Positions 42,254 to 55,723 of a DNA stretch of 64,000 bases are shown here, piece by piece (the stretch's first letter is position 1; every line of letters begins with the position of its first letter). The translations under genes were made by a program, and so were the position numbers. The stretch is from Dechloromonas denitrificans (GTDB taxonomy: Bacteria; Pseudomonadota; Gammaproteobacteria; Burkholderiales; Rhodocyclaceae): contig NZ_CP075185.1 of the NCBI RefSeq assembly GCF_020510685.1, positions 3,596,001 through 3,660,000 on the forward strand, given 5' to 3'. The notes beneath the pieces are model-generated. The model did not search any database. It had not been told where the DNA came from and was given only the letters and a program-made list of their open reading frames with translations.

Positions 42254-42811
42254 ATGTCCAACCCCGAAAACGCCCAGGACAGCATCCTGGGTAATGAACC
42301 AAGCATCGAAACCGTCGTTGAGCCGGCTGCCGCCGAACACACCGACACCCTGCCCAGCGTCGAAGAACAATTTCGCCAGCTGGAACTGAAGGCGGCCGAG
42401 CACTATGACGCCTGGCTGCGCGCCAAGGCCGAGGGCGAAAACATCCGCCGCCGCGCCCAGGACGACATTTCAAAAGCCCACAAATTTGCCGTCGAGAAAT
42501 TCGCCGGCGAACTGCTGGCCGTCAAGGACAGCCTGGAAGCGGCGCTGGCAGTCCAGGAGCAAACCGTTGACAGCTTCAAGTCCGGCGTCGAGCTGACCCT
42601 GAAGCAACTGGTCTCTGCCTTCGAAAAGAACGCCCTGGTCGAAGTCAATCCGGCCGGCGAGAAGTTCGACCCGCACAAACATCAGGCAATCGGCATGGTT
42701 GATTCCGAGCAGGAAGCCAACACCGTCGTCACCGTACTGCAAAAGGGCTACCTGATCGCCGACCGCACCCTGCGCCCGGCATTGGTCATGGTCGCCAAAC
42801 CGAAGTCTTGA
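42254..42811 (+). CDS. grpE: Nucleotide exchange factor GrpE
   Basis: 185 residues from ATG 42254; an ATG two codons earlier is too close to the GGAG site. It releases ADP from DnaK. An acidic N-terminal tail is followed by the long dimer coiled coil (to about residue 90, [20 protein letters not shown]) and the beta domain with [20 protein letters not shown] and [18 protein letters not shown]. It is the first gene of the chaperone operon. Confidence 0.96.
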   Translation: MSNPENAQDSILGNEPSIETVVEPAAAEHTDTLPSVEEQFRQLELKAAEHYDAWLRAKAEGENIRRRAQDDISKAHKFAVEKFAGELLAVKDSLEAALAVQEQTVDSFKSGVELTLKQLVSAFEKNALVEVNPAGEKFDPHKHQAIGMVDSEQEANTVVTVLQKGYLIADRTLRPALVMVAKPKS

Positions 42812-42878
42812 AATCAGGGGCGCCGCCCCCAACTCCAGAACATCACAAATTCATTTGTATTCAGTAAAGGAATAGAAC

Positions 42879-44816
<1,938 letters not shown>

Positions 44817-44832
44817 TCTGAGTCCACAGTTC

Positions 44833-44876
44833 GGCGCCGAGTCCGCGGAAAACCTCCGACGGCGCTCGGCGCCTTT
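44833..44876 (+). terminator. Hairpin between dnaK and dnaJ (partial terminator or processing site)
   Basis: GGCGCCGAG (44833-44841) and CTCGGCGCC (44865-44873) pair perfectly over nine bases around a 23-base loop and are followed by TTT. The short T tract suggests partial termination or a stabilising mRNA end, which would lower dnaJ relative to dnaK. Confidence 0.55.
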
Positions 44877-44897
44877 GTCACTTGACGGCTAGGAAAC

Positions 44898-46034
44898 ATG
44901 TCAAAACGCGACTTTTACGAAATTCTCGGCGTCAACCGCGACGCCAGTGAAGAAGAAATCAAGAAGGCCTACCGTAAGCTGGCCATGAAGCATCACCCTG
45001 ACCGCAACCCGGACGCCCCAGGGGCCGAAGAAAAGTTCAAGGAAGTCAAGGAAGCTTACGAAATTCTGTCGGACGGCCAGAAACGCGCCGCCTACGACCA
45101 GTACGGTCATGCCGGTGTCGATCCGCAGGCTGGCATGGGCGGTGGCGGCTTCGGCGGCGGGGCGGGTTTTGCCGATGCCTTCGGCGGCATCTTTGACGAA
45201 ATTTTCGGCGGGCGCGGCGGCGGTGGTGGCGGCGGACGCTCGAACATTTACCGCGGCGCCGATCTTCGCTACAACCTGGAAATCTCGCTGGAACAGGCCG
45301 CGCACGGCACGGAAACCAAGATCCGGATTCCAACCATGGAAGTCTGCGAACCCTGTCATGGTTCGGGGGCGAAACCCGGCACGCAGCCGAAAACCTGTCC
45401 GACCTGCAGCGGTTCCGGTCAGGTTCGCCTGCAACAAGGTTTCTTCTCGATCCAGCAGACCTGCCCGAAGTGCCATGGCACCGGCCGCTACATTCCCGAG
45501 CCCTGCAAGAGCTGCGGCGGCGCCGGGCGCATCAAGCAGCACAAGACACTGGCCGTCAAGATTCCGGCCGGGGTTGATGAGGGCGATCGGATACGGCTGG
45601 CCGGCGAAGGTGAGCACGGCGTCAACGGAGGCCCACCGGGCGACCTGTACGTGCAGATTCACCTCAAACAGCACACCGTATTCACCCGCGACCACAACGA
45701 TCTGCATTGCGAAATGCCGATTTCCTTCACCACCGCAGCACTCGGTGGCGAAATCGAAATCCCGACACTGGATGGTGCAGCCGGTATCAAGATTCCGGCG
45801 GAAACCCAGTCCGGGCGGATCTTCCGCTTGCGCGGCAAAGGCATCAAGGGCGTCCGCAGCCATACGCACGGCGACCTGATGTGCCATGTCGTGGTTGAAA
45901 CACCGGTGAATCTGACCGAACGGCAGCGCGAACTGCTGCGCGAGCTGGAAGAGTCGAGTCGTGACAACGATGCCAAACACAACCCTCGCGCCAAATCGTG
46001 GATGGACAAGGTCAAGGACTTTTTCGCCGAGTGA
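44898..46034 (+). CDS. dnaJ: Chaperone protein DnaJ (Hsp40)
   Basis: 378 residues. The J-domain has HHPDRNPD with the HPD motif. A Gly/Phe-rich linker follows ([19 protein letters not shown]), then four CxxCxGxG zinc repeats ([32 protein letters not shown]) and the C-terminal substrate domains. It stimulates the DnaK ATPase and delivers substrates. It is the last gene of the heat-shock operon. Confidence 0.97.
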   Translation: MSKRDFYEILGVNRDASEEEIKKAYRKLAMKHHPDRNPDAPGAEEKFKEVKEAYEILSDGQKRAAYDQYGHAGVDPQAGMGGGGFGGGAGFADAFGGIFDEIFGGRGGGGGGGRSNIYRGADLRYNLEISLEQAAHGTETKIRIPTMEVCEPCHGSGAKPGTQPKTCPTCSGSGQVRLQQGFFSIQQTCPKCHGTGRYIPEPCKSCGGAGRIKQHKTLAVKIPAGVDEGDRIRLAGEGEHGVNGGPPGDLYVQIHLKQHTVFTRDHNDLHCEMPISFTTAALGGEIEIPTLDGAAGIKIPAETQSGRIFRLRGKGIKGVRSHTHGDLMCHVVVETPVNLTERQRELLRELEESSRDNDAKHNPRAKSWMDKVKDFFAE

Positions 46035-46108
46035 CTCCTGATCTTGTTACCATGTCCAGGATGCTTATGGACTAGCGGCTGCGTGCCCGTAACCCGCTAT
46101 CGTTCCTG

Positions 46109-46150
46109 TCCCCTGCCCAGCAGAAAACCTGCCCGGCAGGGGATATTTCA
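46109..46150 (+). terminator. Probable terminator after dnaJ
   Basis: TCCCCTGCC (46109-46117) and GGCAGGGGA (46135-46143) form a nine-pair stem around 17 bases, followed by TATTTCATT. It lies in the 235-base gap between dnaJ and the binding-protein gene; the rest of this gap shows no other gene. Confidence 0.65.
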
Positions 46151-46269
46151 TTCAGATAAGTGTTAGCCGGCAGAATGGCCAAAGCATTACCAAAGTAAGA
46201 GATTTTCCTGTTCCCCGGATGCTGCTTCGACTGCTAGAATCAACGGATTACGAACGGGGGAGACTGAAC

Positions 46270-47415
46270 ATGCGAGTCCTGAAGTGGCTAGCCAGCGTTG
46301 GCGCAATTGTTTTTTCGGCCGTTAGTTGGGCGAACGAACCAGGCGTCACCGACACCACCATCACCATCGGCATGTCCGCCCCGTTCTCCGGCCCCAATGG
46401 CGCTTACGGCCTCGAGATGCGCCAGACCATCCAGTCTTATTTTGCGCAGGTCAACAAGATGGGCGGCATCAACGGCCGCAAGCTCGATCTGGTGGCGCTG
46501 GATGACGGCTACGAAACCGAGAAAACGGTCGCCAACACCAAGGCCCTGGTCAAGGACAAGAACGCTTTTGCCTTGCTCGCCTATTACGGTTCCAGCCCGA
46601 CCACCGAGGCAATGAACAACGTCTTCGGTCCGGCCGGCGTTCCGCTGATCGGCACCATTTCCGGCGCCTCGACGCTGCGCGAACCGATCAGCGCCAATCC
46701 GAATTCGCGCTACATGTTCAATGTCCGCGCCAGCTACGCCGATGAAACCGACGCCATCGTCAATCAGCTGATTTCACTGGGACTGAAAAGCATTGCCGTT
46801 TTCTACCAGAACGATGGTTTCGGCAAATCCGGACTGGAAGGCGTCACGACAGCCCTCAAGAAACACAATCTGGCGCCATCCGCCGTCGGCACCGTCGAAC
46901 GGAACTCGACCGAAGTCGGCAAGGCAATAGAGGCCATCGCCAAGGCCAACCCGCAGGCCGTGATCATGGTCACGCTGTACAAACCGACAGCCGCCTTCGT
47001 CAAAGGGATGAAAAAAGCCGGGCAGAACCCGATGTTAATGACCCTGTCACCGGTCGGCACCGAACAACTGGTTCAGGAACTCGGGCCGGAAGCCCGTGGC
47101 ATCGGCATTTCCCAAGTCGTGCCCTACCCCTGGAATGATGCGACGCTGGTTGTCCGCGATTATCAGAAGCTGTCCGTCAAATCCGGCAATTATTCGTACT
47201 ACGGCATGGAAGGCTACTTGATGGCCCGCACCCTGGTCGAAGGACTGAAACGCTCCGGCAAGGATCTGAGCCGCGACAAACTGGTCACATCGCTGGAAAG
47301 CATGAACGGCGTGGACTTTGGCGGCTACCGCATCGGCTACTCGGCGAACAGCCGTGTCGGTTCGCGCTTTGTTGAATTGACCGTCGTCGGCCCGGGCGGC
47401 AAGATATTGAAGTAG
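46270..47415 (+). CDS. Periplasmic branched-chain-amino-acid-type ABC substrate-binding protein
   Basis: 381 residues from ATG 46270, which has GGGGGAGA seven bases upstream. The signal peptide MRVLKWLASVGAIVFSAVSWA is followed by the Peripla_BP_6 fold (ITIGMSAPFSGPNGAYGLEM, YGSSPTTEAMNNV and so on), as in LivK-type proteins. No permease or ATPase genes lie nearby, so it is an orphan: it may serve a transporter elsewhere or act as a sensory binding protein. The ligand cannot be told from sequence. It is flanked by terminators on both sides. Confidence 0.9.
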   Translation: MRVLKWLASVGAIVFSAVSWANEPGVTDTTITIGMSAPFSGPNGAYGLEMRQTIQSYFAQVNKMGGINGRKLDLVALDDGYETEKTVANTKALVKDKNAFALLAYYGSSPTTEAMNNVFGPAGVPLIGTISGASTLREPISANPNSRYMFNVRASYADETDAIVNQLISLGLKSIAVFYQNDGFGKSGLEGVTTALKKHNLAPSAVGTVERNSTEVGKAIEAIAKANPQAVIMVTLYKPTAAFVKGMKKAGQNPMLMTLSPVGTEQLVQELGPEARGIGISQVVPYPWNDATLVVRDYQKLSVKSGNYSYYGMEGYLMARTLVEGLKRSGKDLSRDKLVTSLESMNGVDFGGYRIGYSANSRVGSRFVELTVVGPGGKILK

Positions 47416-47448
47416 TCCAGCCTTCGCAAACGCAGCGCTTCACACGTA

Positions 47449-47474
47449 AAAACGGCCCTTTCCAGGGCCGTTTT
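47449..47474. terminator. Bidirectional terminator between binding protein and cysS
   Basis: AAAACGGCCCT and AGGGCCGTTTT pair over 11 bases around TTCC, with T tracts on both strands. It lies between the converging ABC binding-protein gene and cysS. Confidence 0.92.
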
Positions 47475-47492
47475 ACATTCACCGTCAGACCT

Positions 47493-48863
47493 TCAGGCGC
47501 GCCGCCAGGTGGTGCCCTGGGCACTGTCATCCAGCGCGATGCCGGCAGCTTTCAGCACGTCGCGAACGCGATCCGCCTCGGCAAAATTTCGCGCCTTCTT
47601 GGCTGCCGCCCGCTCGGCGATCAGTTGCTCGATGGCCACCTCGTCCAGTCCGCCGGCCGCCGCATCGCCGCGCAGATAAACCATCGGCTCACGTTCCAGC
47701 AAACCGATCACGCCGCCCAGCGCCTTCAGCAAGCCGGACAATTCGGCACTGCGCTGACGATTGACTTCACCTGCCAATTCAAAAAGCACGGCAACGGCCC
47801 CGTGCGAATCGAAATCCTCGTCCAGCGCAGCGGCAAAACGGGCAGCGAAATCGTGGCTCCAGTCGATCTCGACAGCCGCCGGCGGCACATCGCGCAGGGC
47901 GAAATAGAGGCCGTCCAGACTGCGTTTGGCGTCATCGAGATGGGCATCCGAGTAATTCAGCGGACTGCGGTAGTGGGCGCGCAAAATGAAGAAGCGCACC
48001 ACCTCGGCGTCGTAACGGGCCAGCACTTCGCGGATGGTGAAGAAGTTGCCGAGCGATTTCGACATTTTCTCGTTGTCGACGCGGACGAAACCGTTGTGCA
48101 TCCAGTAATTGACGAAGGTGCAGTGATGCGCGCCTTCCGACTGGGCAATTTCGTTTTCATGGTGCGGGAACTGCAGATCCTGCCCGCCGCCATGGATGTC
48201 GAAATGTTCGCCGAGCAGTTTCGAGCTCATCGCCGAACACTCGATATGCCACCCCGGCCGGCCCTCGCCCCACGGCGATTCCCAGGCCGGCTCACCGGGC
48301 TTGGCATGTTTCCACAGCACGAAATCGAGCGGATCCTGCTTGGCCGACTCGACCTCGACCCGCTCGCCGGCCCGCAGGTCGTCGAGCGACTTGCCGGACA
48401 GCTTGCCGTAACCGTCAAACTTGCGCACCGCGTAATTCACATCGCCATCGGAGGCCTGATAAGCCAGGCCGCCAGCTTCCAGCTTGCCGATCAGGTCGAG
48501 CATTTCGGGCACGAACTCGGTCGCCCGCGGCTCGAAGTCCGGGCGCTGCACGCCCAGCGCATCGGCATCTTCATGCATGAAAGCGATGAAACGATTGGTC
48601 AGCTGCTGGATCGTCTCGCCGTTTTCTGCCGCCCGTTTGATGATCTTGTCGTCGATATCGGTAATGTTCCGAACATACGTGACGTCGTAACCGGAGGCCT
48701 TCAGCCAGCGGTAAACCAGGTCGAAAACAACCATCACTCGGGCATGACCGAGGTGACAGTAGTCATAGACCGTCATGCCGCAGACATACATGCGAACCTT
48801 GTTCGGTTCAATAGGGACGAAAACCTGCTTTTCGCGCTTCAGGGAATTGTGGATTTTTAGCAT
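47493..48863 (-). CDS. cysS: Cysteine--tRNA ligase
   Basis: 456 residues from ATG 48863 ([20 protein letters not shown]). The class I synthetase motifs are [18 protein letters not shown] (with HIGH as HLGH) and [10 protein letters not shown] (KMSKS). Zinc ligands include the Cys of MYVCGMT and the WHIECSAM region. The frame is open about 190 codons further upstream on this strand, but that part opposes the TPR gene and is not coding. It converges on the ABC binding-protein gene. Confidence 0.97.
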   Translation of the reverse strand: MLKIHNSLKREKQVFVPIEPNKVRMYVCGMTVYDYCHLGHARVMVVFDLVYRWLKASGYDVTYVRNITDIDDKIIKRAAENGETIQQLTNRFIAFMHEDADALGVQRPDFEPRATEFVPEMLDLIGKLEAGGLAYQASDGDVNYAVRKFDGYGKLSGKSLDDLRAGERVEVESAKQDPLDFVLWKHAKPGEPAWESPWGEGRPGWHIECSAMSSKLLGEHFDIHGGGQDLQFPHHENEIAQSEGAHHCTFVNYWMHNGFVRVDNEKMSKSLGNFFTIREVLARYDAEVVRFFILRAHYRSPLNYSDAHLDDAKRSLDGLYFALRDVPPAAVEIDWSHDFAARFAAALDEDFDSHGAVAVLFELAGEVNRQRSAELSGLLKALGGVIGLLEREPMVYLRGDAAAGGLDEVAIEQLIAERAAAKKARNFAEADRVRDVLKAAGIALDDSAQGTTWRRA

Positions 48864-48968
48864 GCCGGGATGAATTCGTGGCGCCGCCGGAGCGCTTAAA
48901 CCTATGGAAACATCGGCGTTTTTGGTAGAATCGGAAGATTGTATAACCTTGAAAATTATAGCATAGCG

Positions 48969-50090
48969 ATGACCACCAAATCCCTGCCCAAGCCCCGTTT
49001 CCAGCAGCTCAAGACGCTGCGTGCACTGGCTATCGGCCTGGCGATCGGCTTCGCCGCGCCCGTTTTTGCCGACAACCTGCCGGAAGTTCAGCGACTGATC
49101 AAGCAGGGTCAGTATCCGCAAGCCCTCGAAAAGGTCGACGCCTACCTGAGCAGCCGCCCCAAGGACGCCCAGGGCCGCTTCCTGAAAGGCCTGATTTACA
49201 CCGAGATGAACAAGCCGGCCGAGGCGATCAACATTTTCACCAAGCTGTCGGAAGACTACCCGGAACTGCCCGAGCCCTATAACAACCTGGCCGTGCTTTA
49301 CGCCCAGCAGAAGCAATACGACAAGGCGCGCACGGCACTCGAAATGGCCATAAGGACTCACCCTTCCTACGCCATCGCCTACGAAAACCTCGGCGACGTC
49401 TATGCCAAGCTGGCCAGCCAGGCCTACGACAAGGCCCTGCAACTGGACAACTCGAATCCCGCCACCCAGAACAAGCTGGCGCTGATTCGCGACCTGATCA
49501 CCACTTCCGGCAAGGGCAACGTCAAACCGCCAGTGCCGGCCCCGGTCGCTGCCGCTCCGGTCGCTGCCGCTCCGGTCGCCGCCAAACCCGCCCCGGTCGC
49601 CCCCCCCGCCTCCGCGCCGACCGCCAGTGTCGTCACCGCGACGCCGGGCGCCGCCGCCAACAACACCCCGGCCAAGCCGGTCGAAGCCAAACCGGCTCCG
49701 GCCGTCGCCGCCAATCCGCCGCCGGCCCCGGCGCCAAGCAAGGCCGACCCTGCCAGCGACGATATCGCCAAGGCCATCAACGCCTGGGCCAGCGCCTGGT
49801 CGCGCAAGGACATGAAGGCCTACCTCGGCGCTTACGCCAGCGACTTCAACACGCCCAAGGGAATGTCCCGCAAGGCTTGGGAAGCCGAGCGCGAAGACCG
49901 CATCGCCGGCAAGTCGGGCAAGATTTCGGTCAGCGTCGATAACCCGCAGATTTCGGTCAATGGCGACAAGGCCACGGTGAAGTTTCGCCAGAGCTACAAG
50001 GCAGGCAGTTTGAGCAGCTCGGCCAGCAAGACATTGATTCTCGTCCGCTCGGGTAGCAAGTGGCTGATCAAGGAAGAAAACGCGCGCTGA
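48969..50090 (+). CDS. Secreted TPR protein with Ala/Pro linker and NTF2-like (Cds6-type) domain
   Basis: 373 residues from ATG 48969 (an earlier in-frame start at 48939 is possible). A signal peptide ends near FAAPVFA-DN (residue 34). Residues about 40-190 hold TPR repeats ([40 protein letters not shown]). Next comes a Pro/Ala linker of about 75 residues with tandem repeats, then a C-terminal NTF2-like domain ([20 protein letters not shown] to GSKWLIKEE). The same domain closes the next gene, an L,D-transpeptidase, whose ATG overlaps this stop (TGATG). A periplasmic role near peptidoglycan is inferred; the direct function is unknown. Confidence 0.87.
   Translation: MTTKSLPKPRFQQLKTLRALAIGLAIGFAAPVFADNLPEVQRLIKQGQYPQALEKVDAYLSSRPKDAQGRFLKGLIYTEMNKPAEAINIFTKLSEDYPELPEPYNNLAVLYAQQKQYDKARTALEMAIRTHPSYAIAYENLGDVYAKLASQAYDKALQLDNSNPATQNKLALIRDLITTSGKGNVKPPVPAPVAAAPVAAAPVAAKPAPVAPPASAPTASVVTATPGAAANNTPAKPVEAKPAPAVAANPPPAPAPSKADPASDDIAKAINAWASAWSRKDMKAYLGAYASDFNTPKGMSRKAWEAEREDRIAGKSGKISVSVDNPQISVNGDKATVKFRQSYKAGSLSSSASKTLILVRSGSKWLIKEENAR
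49542..49571 (+). repeat. Tandem 15-base repeat in the TPR gene linker
   Basis: CCGGTCGCTGCCGCT occurs twice in a row, with a third partial copy right after. It encodes the repeated PVAAA of the linker. A run of eight C (49600-49607) follows 29 bases later in the same linker. Confidence 0.85.
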
Positions 50091-51406
50091 TGTTGAGCCG
50101 CAAATTTGTCATTCTCGGGCTGGTCGGCTGCCTGTCCGGCGGCGCCCTGATTTACCGCCTCGCGGCACCTGATCCGGCAACGACCTTGCCGCTGGAGTCC
50201 GTGGAATCCGGGTTCCCGGCCGAAGCATCGGACGCCGCTGCGCCGGCCCGCCGGTCAGCGGCCGCCCCGCACGGGCTGTCGCCGGCAACCGTTTCCGACT
50301 CCGGCCCGGAGGCTCAGCTGACCTCGATTTTCAAGGAAATCGAGGCCAATCATCTGAGCAATGCACTGCAACAGACCGAGGCATTGCTCCGGCAACACCC
50401 GAACTACCGGCTCGCCAATCTGATCAAGGGTGATCTGCTGCTCGCCAGGACGCAGCAGATCCAGACCTTTGGCGCCCTGAACGGCGCCCCGGCCGACAAG
50501 GTCGCCGACCTGCGCGCCGAGGCCATCGTCCGCCTCAAGGGCTATCGTGAAAAGCCGGAGGCCAACTTCGTGCCGCGCTACCTGTTGCAGATGCAACCGG
50601 ATCAGCGTTACGCCATCGTCGTCGACACCAAACGCTCCCGCCTGTATCTCTATGAAAACGACAAGGCCCATGGCGGCCGGCCGCGCTTCGTTGCCGATTA
50701 CTACGTCACCCACGGCAAGCTGGGCGCCGAGAAACTGGCCGAAGGCGACAAGAAGACCCCGGTTGGCGTTTACCACGTCACCGCCAACCTGCCCCGGCAA
50801 AAACTGGCGGACCTGTACGGCAGCGGCGCCTTCCCGATCAATTACCCGAACGAACTGGACAAGCAGCAGGGCCGCAAAGGCAGCGGCATCTGGCTGCACG
50901 GCACGCCGTCCAACACCTTTGCCCGCCCGCCGCGCGCCTCGGATGGCTGCGTCGTACTGACCAACCAGGATCTCGATGCGATCGCCAAGAACCTGCAGGT
51001 CGGCCTGACTCCGGTGATCATCAGCAACTCCGTCGAATGGTTGTCGCTCGACGACTGGGCCCGCGAACGCGACGAATTGAACAAGACTATCAACAGCTGG
51101 CGTAGCGACTGGGAAAGTCGCGACAGCGAACGCTACATGCGCCATTACTCGAAGCGCTTCAAGTCCGGCGATCAGGATTATGACCAGTTCGCGGCGCAGA
51201 AGAAGCAGGTCAACGCCAGCAAGGAGTGGATCAAGATCAAGACCGACAACCTCTCGGTGTTCCGCAATCCGGGCAAGGAAGAAGTCGTCGTCGTCACCTT
51301 CGATCAGGATTACCGCAGCAACAACCTGAACAACCAGATGAAGAAGCGCCAGTACTGGCTGCGCGAAAACGGCAAGTGGAAAATCATTTACGAAGGAACT
51401 GCCTGA
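50090..51406 (+). CDS. L,D-transpeptidase (YkuD) with C-terminal NTF2-like domain
   Basis: 438 residues from ATG 50090, overlapping the TPR gene stop by one base. An N-terminal hydrophobic segment (about residues 6-22) anchors or exports it. A helical region of about 130 residues precedes the YkuD domain (about 180-310), with the catalytic His270 in WLHGTPSN and Cys287 in ASDGCVVL. The YkuD domain cross-links peptidoglycan or attaches proteins to it. A C-terminal NTF2-like domain ([20 protein letters not shown] to [10 protein letters not shown]) resembles the end of the upstream TPR protein and of Cds6-type transpeptidases. It overlaps ppiA by one base. Confidence 0.92.
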   Translation: MLSRKFVILGLVGCLSGGALIYRLAAPDPATTLPLESVESGFPAEASDAAAPARRSAAAPHGLSPATVSDSGPEAQLTSIFKEIEANHLSNALQQTEALLRQHPNYRLANLIKGDLLLARTQQIQTFGALNGAPADKVADLRAEAIVRLKGYREKPEANFVPRYLLQMQPDQRYAIVVDTKRSRLYLYENDKAHGGRPRFVADYYVTHGKLGAEKLAEGDKKTPVGVYHVTANLPRQKLADLYGSGAFPINYPNELDKQQGRKGSGIWLHGTPSNTFARPPRASDGCVVLTNQDLDAIAKNLQVGLTPVIISNSVEWLSLDDWARERDELNKTINSWRSDWESRDSERYMRHYSKRFKSGDQDYDQFAAQKKQVNASKEWIKIKTDNLSVFRNPGKEEVVVVTFDQDYRSNNLNNQMKKRQYWLRENGKWKIIYEGTA

Positions 51407-51978
51407 TGCTGAAAAAGATCTCCGCCCTGGCCGCCGGCCTGCTGGCCTCCCTCGCCGTGTGGGCGACGCCGACGCTGGAAATGACCACCTCGCTGGGCAA
51501 GATCACGCTTGAACTGTATCCGGAGAAGGCGCCGAAGACAGTCGAGATGTTCCTCTACAATGCCAAGCACGGCTTTTACGAAGCGACCATTTTCCACCGC
51601 GTGATCAACGGCTTCATGATCCAGGGCGGCGGCTTTAACCGCGCCATGGAAGAAAAGAAAGTGATCACCCCGGCGCTGCCGAACGAAAGCCCGAACGGCC
51701 TGCCTAACGAACGTGGCAGCATCGCGATGGCCCGCACCCAGGACCCGCATTCAGCCCGCGTCCAGTTCTTCATCAACCTGAAGGACAACGACGCCCTCAA
51801 TCACCGCACCACGGCCGACCCGCGCGGCTGGGGTTACACCGTGTTCGGCAAGGTGACCCAGGGCATGGACGTCGTCGACAAGATCGCCAAGGTGCCGACC
51901 GGCAGCGCTGGCTACTACCAGGACGTACCGACGACGCCAGTCGTCATCCAGAACGTCAAAATCATCTCGGAAAAATAA
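51406..51978 (+). CDS. ppiA: Periplasmic peptidyl-prolyl cis-trans isomerase (cyclophilin)
   Basis: 190 residues from ATG 51406, one base inside the upstream stop. A signal peptide ([20 protein letters not shown]) sends it to the periplasm. The cyclophilin core is seen as TIFHRVINGFMIQGGGF, ARTQDPHSARVQFFINLKD and WGYTVFGKVTQGMDVV. It isomerises proline bonds in folding envelope proteins. It lies 10 bases before a second cyclophilin without a signal peptide. Confidence 0.93.
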   Translation: MLKKISALAAGLLASLAVWATPTLEMTTSLGKITLELYPEKAPKTVEMFLYNAKHGFYEATIFHRVINGFMIQGGGFNRAMEEKKVITPALPNESPNGLPNERGSIAMARTQDPHSARVQFFINLKDNDALNHRTTADPRGWGYTVFGKVTQGMDVVDKIAKVPTGSAGYYQDVPTTPVVIQNVKIISEK

Positions 51979-51987
51979 GGATACCCA

Positions 51988-52479
51988 ATGATCAAGCTCA
52001 CCACCAACCACGGTGTCATCACCCTCGAACTGAATGCCGAGAAGGCGCCGAAGACGGTCGCCAACTTCCTCGCCTACGTCGAGGCCGGCCACTACGACAA
52101 CACGGTTTTCCACCGCGTCATCAAGAATTTCATGATTCAGGGCGGCGGCATGGAGCCGGGCATGAACCAGAAGCCATGCAACGAACCGATCGAGAACGAA
52201 GCCGCCAACGGCCTGAAGAACAAGCGTGGAACCATTGCCATGGCGCGCACCAACGATCCGCACTCGGCGACCGCCCAGTTCTTCATCAATACCGTCGATA
52301 ACGATTTCCTCGACTTCAAGTCGCCGTCCGGCCAAGGCTGGGGTTACTGCGTGTTCGGCGAAGTCGTCGAAGGCCTCGACGTGGTCGACAAGATCCGCGC
52401 CGTGAAGACCGGCAACAAGGGCTTCCATCAGGACGTGCCGGCCGAAGACGTGATCATCGAAAAAGCCGAAATCGTTTGA
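51988..52479 (+). CDS. ppiB: Cytosolic peptidyl-prolyl cis-trans isomerase (cyclophilin)
   Basis: 163 residues with no signal peptide. The catalytic Arg and neighbours are in [20 protein letters not shown], with [20 protein letters not shown] and [19 protein letters not shown]. It is the cytosolic partner of the upstream periplasmic copy, about half identical to it by eye. The stop overlaps the lpxH TTG start by three bases (TTGA). Confidence 0.94.
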   Translation: MIKLTTNHGVITLELNAEKAPKTVANFLAYVEAGHYDNTVFHRVIKNFMIQGGGMEPGMNQKPCNEPIENEAANGLKNKRGTIAMARTNDPHSATAQFFINTVDNDFLDFKSPSGQGWGYCVFGEVVEGLDVVDKIRAVKTGNKGFHQDVPAEDVIIEKAEIV

Positions 52480-53213
52480 TCCTCTTCATTTCCGATCTGC
52501 ACCTGTCGCCCCGGTCACCCGGGGCGACTTGTTTGTTCCGCCAGTTTCTTGCCGGGCGTGCCCGCCAGGCGACCGAGCTGTACATTCTCGGCGACCTGTT
52601 CGAGGCCTGGATCGGCGATGACGACCTGGCCGATCCGTTCAATGCCGAGATCGTCGCCGGCTTGCGGGCGGCCGCTGAAAGCGGCCTGAAAATCAGCGCC
52701 ATGCACGGCAATCGCGACTTCCTGCTCGGCGCCGGCTTTGCCGCAGCGAGCGGCGTCAAGCTGGTGAACGACCCGTACATCCTGTCGACGGCCGAATGGC
52801 AGTTCGTGCTCTCGCACGGCGACGCCCTCTGCCTCGACGATACCGCCTACATGGCCTTCCGCGCCCAGGCGCGCAATCTGGAATGGCAGGCAGCGCTGCT
52901 CGCCAAGCCGCTCGCCGAGCGCCGGATCATCGCCGCCCAGATGCGCGAAATCAGCGAATCGAGCCAGCGCGACAAGGCCAATCCGTACACCGATTTGCAG
53001 CCGGCGGCGACCGACGATTTCCTGCGCGAACACGGCTACGCCACCTTCATTCACGGCCACACCCATCAACCGGCGATGCACGACCATATCGTCGACGGCA
53101 TTCATGTCGAACGCTGGGTACTCGCCGACTGGCATGAAGAGCGCGGCGAATGCCTGGTCTGGGATGGCGAGGCCCTGCGCCGCGAAGCCATCCTGCCGGA
53201 AAAACGGTCGTAA
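52476..53213 (+). CDS. lpxH: UDP-2,3-diacylglucosamine diphosphatase
   Basis: 245 residues. It splits UDP-2,3-diacylglucosamine to lipid X in lipid A synthesis, at the inner membrane. Metallophosphatase motifs are seen: [40 protein letters not shown] and [12 protein letters not shown]. The start is a TTG codon sharing bases with the ppiB stop (TTGA); it gives the usual (M)[11 protein letters not shown] start, and no ATG fits. Confidence 0.93.
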   Translation: MILFISDLHLSPRSPGATCLFRQFLAGRARQATELYILGDLFEAWIGDDDLADPFNAEIVAGLRAAAESGLKISAMHGNRDFLLGAGFAAASGVKLVNDPYILSTAEWQFVLSHGDALCLDDTAYMAFRAQARNLEWQAALLAKPLAERRIIAAQMREISESSQRDKANPYTDLQPAATDDFLREHGYATFIHGHTHQPAMHDHIVDGIHVERWVLADWHEERGECLVWDGEALRREAILPEKRS

Positions 53214-53232
53214 TCCGGTGGCGACCGCAACC

Positions 53233-55047
<1,815 letters not shown>

Positions 55048-55048
55048 G

Positions 55049-55666
55049 ATGGACAACGGCAATATCCTCAAAGCCATGCTGGTGGCCATCGTCAGCGCCG
55101 CCCTGATCGTCTCCGGCATCGCGCCCTACGAGCGCCTGACCTGGCTCATGGAAGTGGCGCCGGTGCTGATCGCCCTGCCGCTGCTGCTGGTCACCCGCAA
55201 AAGCTATCCGCTGACCACCCTGCTTTATCTGCTGATCGCCGTACACGCCCTGGTCCTGATCGGCGGCGGCGCCTACACCTATGCCCGCGTCCCGTTCGGT
55301 TTCTGGCTGCAGGACCTGCTCGGTACCGTGCGCAATCCCTACGACAAGCTCGGCCATTTGCTGCAGGGCTTCGTGCCGGCGCTGGTGGCCCGCGAAATCC
55401 TGCTGCGCGGCGCCTATGTCAATGGCCGCCGGATGGCCGGCTTCCTGTGCATCTGCATCGCGCTGGCGATCAGCGCCAGCTACGAGCTGATCGAATGGGC
55501 CGCCGCGCTGTGGATGGGCCAGGGCGCCGACGAATTCCTCGGTACCCAGGGCGATGTCTGGGATACGCAATCCGACATGTTCATGGCGCTGATCGGCTCG
55601 AGCACGGCCATCGCGCTGCTCTCCGGCTGGCACGACCGCCAGCTGTCCAGGCTGCGCTCTGCGTAA
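55049..55666 (+). CDS. YjdF-like (DUF2238) inner membrane protein
   Basis: A 205-residue protein with about six membrane helices. The family pattern is seen in YTYARVPFGFWLQDLLGTVR, NPYDKLGHLLQGFVPALVAREILL, YELIEWAAALWMGQGADEFLGTQGD and WDTQSDMFMALIGSSTAI. The His, Asp and Glu residues within membrane segments are family features, but the function is unknown. It starts one base after recQ and converges on the acyl-CoA ligase gene. Confidence 0.88.
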   Translation: MDNGNILKAMLVAIVSAALIVSGIAPYERLTWLMEVAPVLIALPLLLVTRKSYPLTTLLYLLIAVHALVLIGGGAYTYARVPFGFWLQDLLGTVRNPYDKLGHLLQGFVPALVAREILLRGAYVNGRRMAGFLCICIALAISASYELIEWAAALWMGQGADEFLGTQGDVWDTQSDMFMALIGSSTAIALLSGWHDRQLSRLRSA

Positions 55667-55678
55667 GGCATGGGCCGG

Positions 55679-55718
55679 GTCGGCCGCCACAGCCCGCAAG
55701 GGGACTGCCGCGGCCGAC
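55679..55718. terminator. Hairpin between convergent YjdF-like and ligase genes
   Basis: GTCGGCCGC (55679-55687) and GCGGCCGAC (55710-55718) pair over nine bases around 22 bases. No T tract follows, so it is a weak terminator candidate for either gene. Confidence 0.4.
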
Positions 55719-55723
55719 TCGAA

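Noticed and set aside
48864-49442. Upstream extension of the cysS frame
   Set aside because: It opposes the TPR gene, and CysS proteins start at MLKIHNSL (48863).
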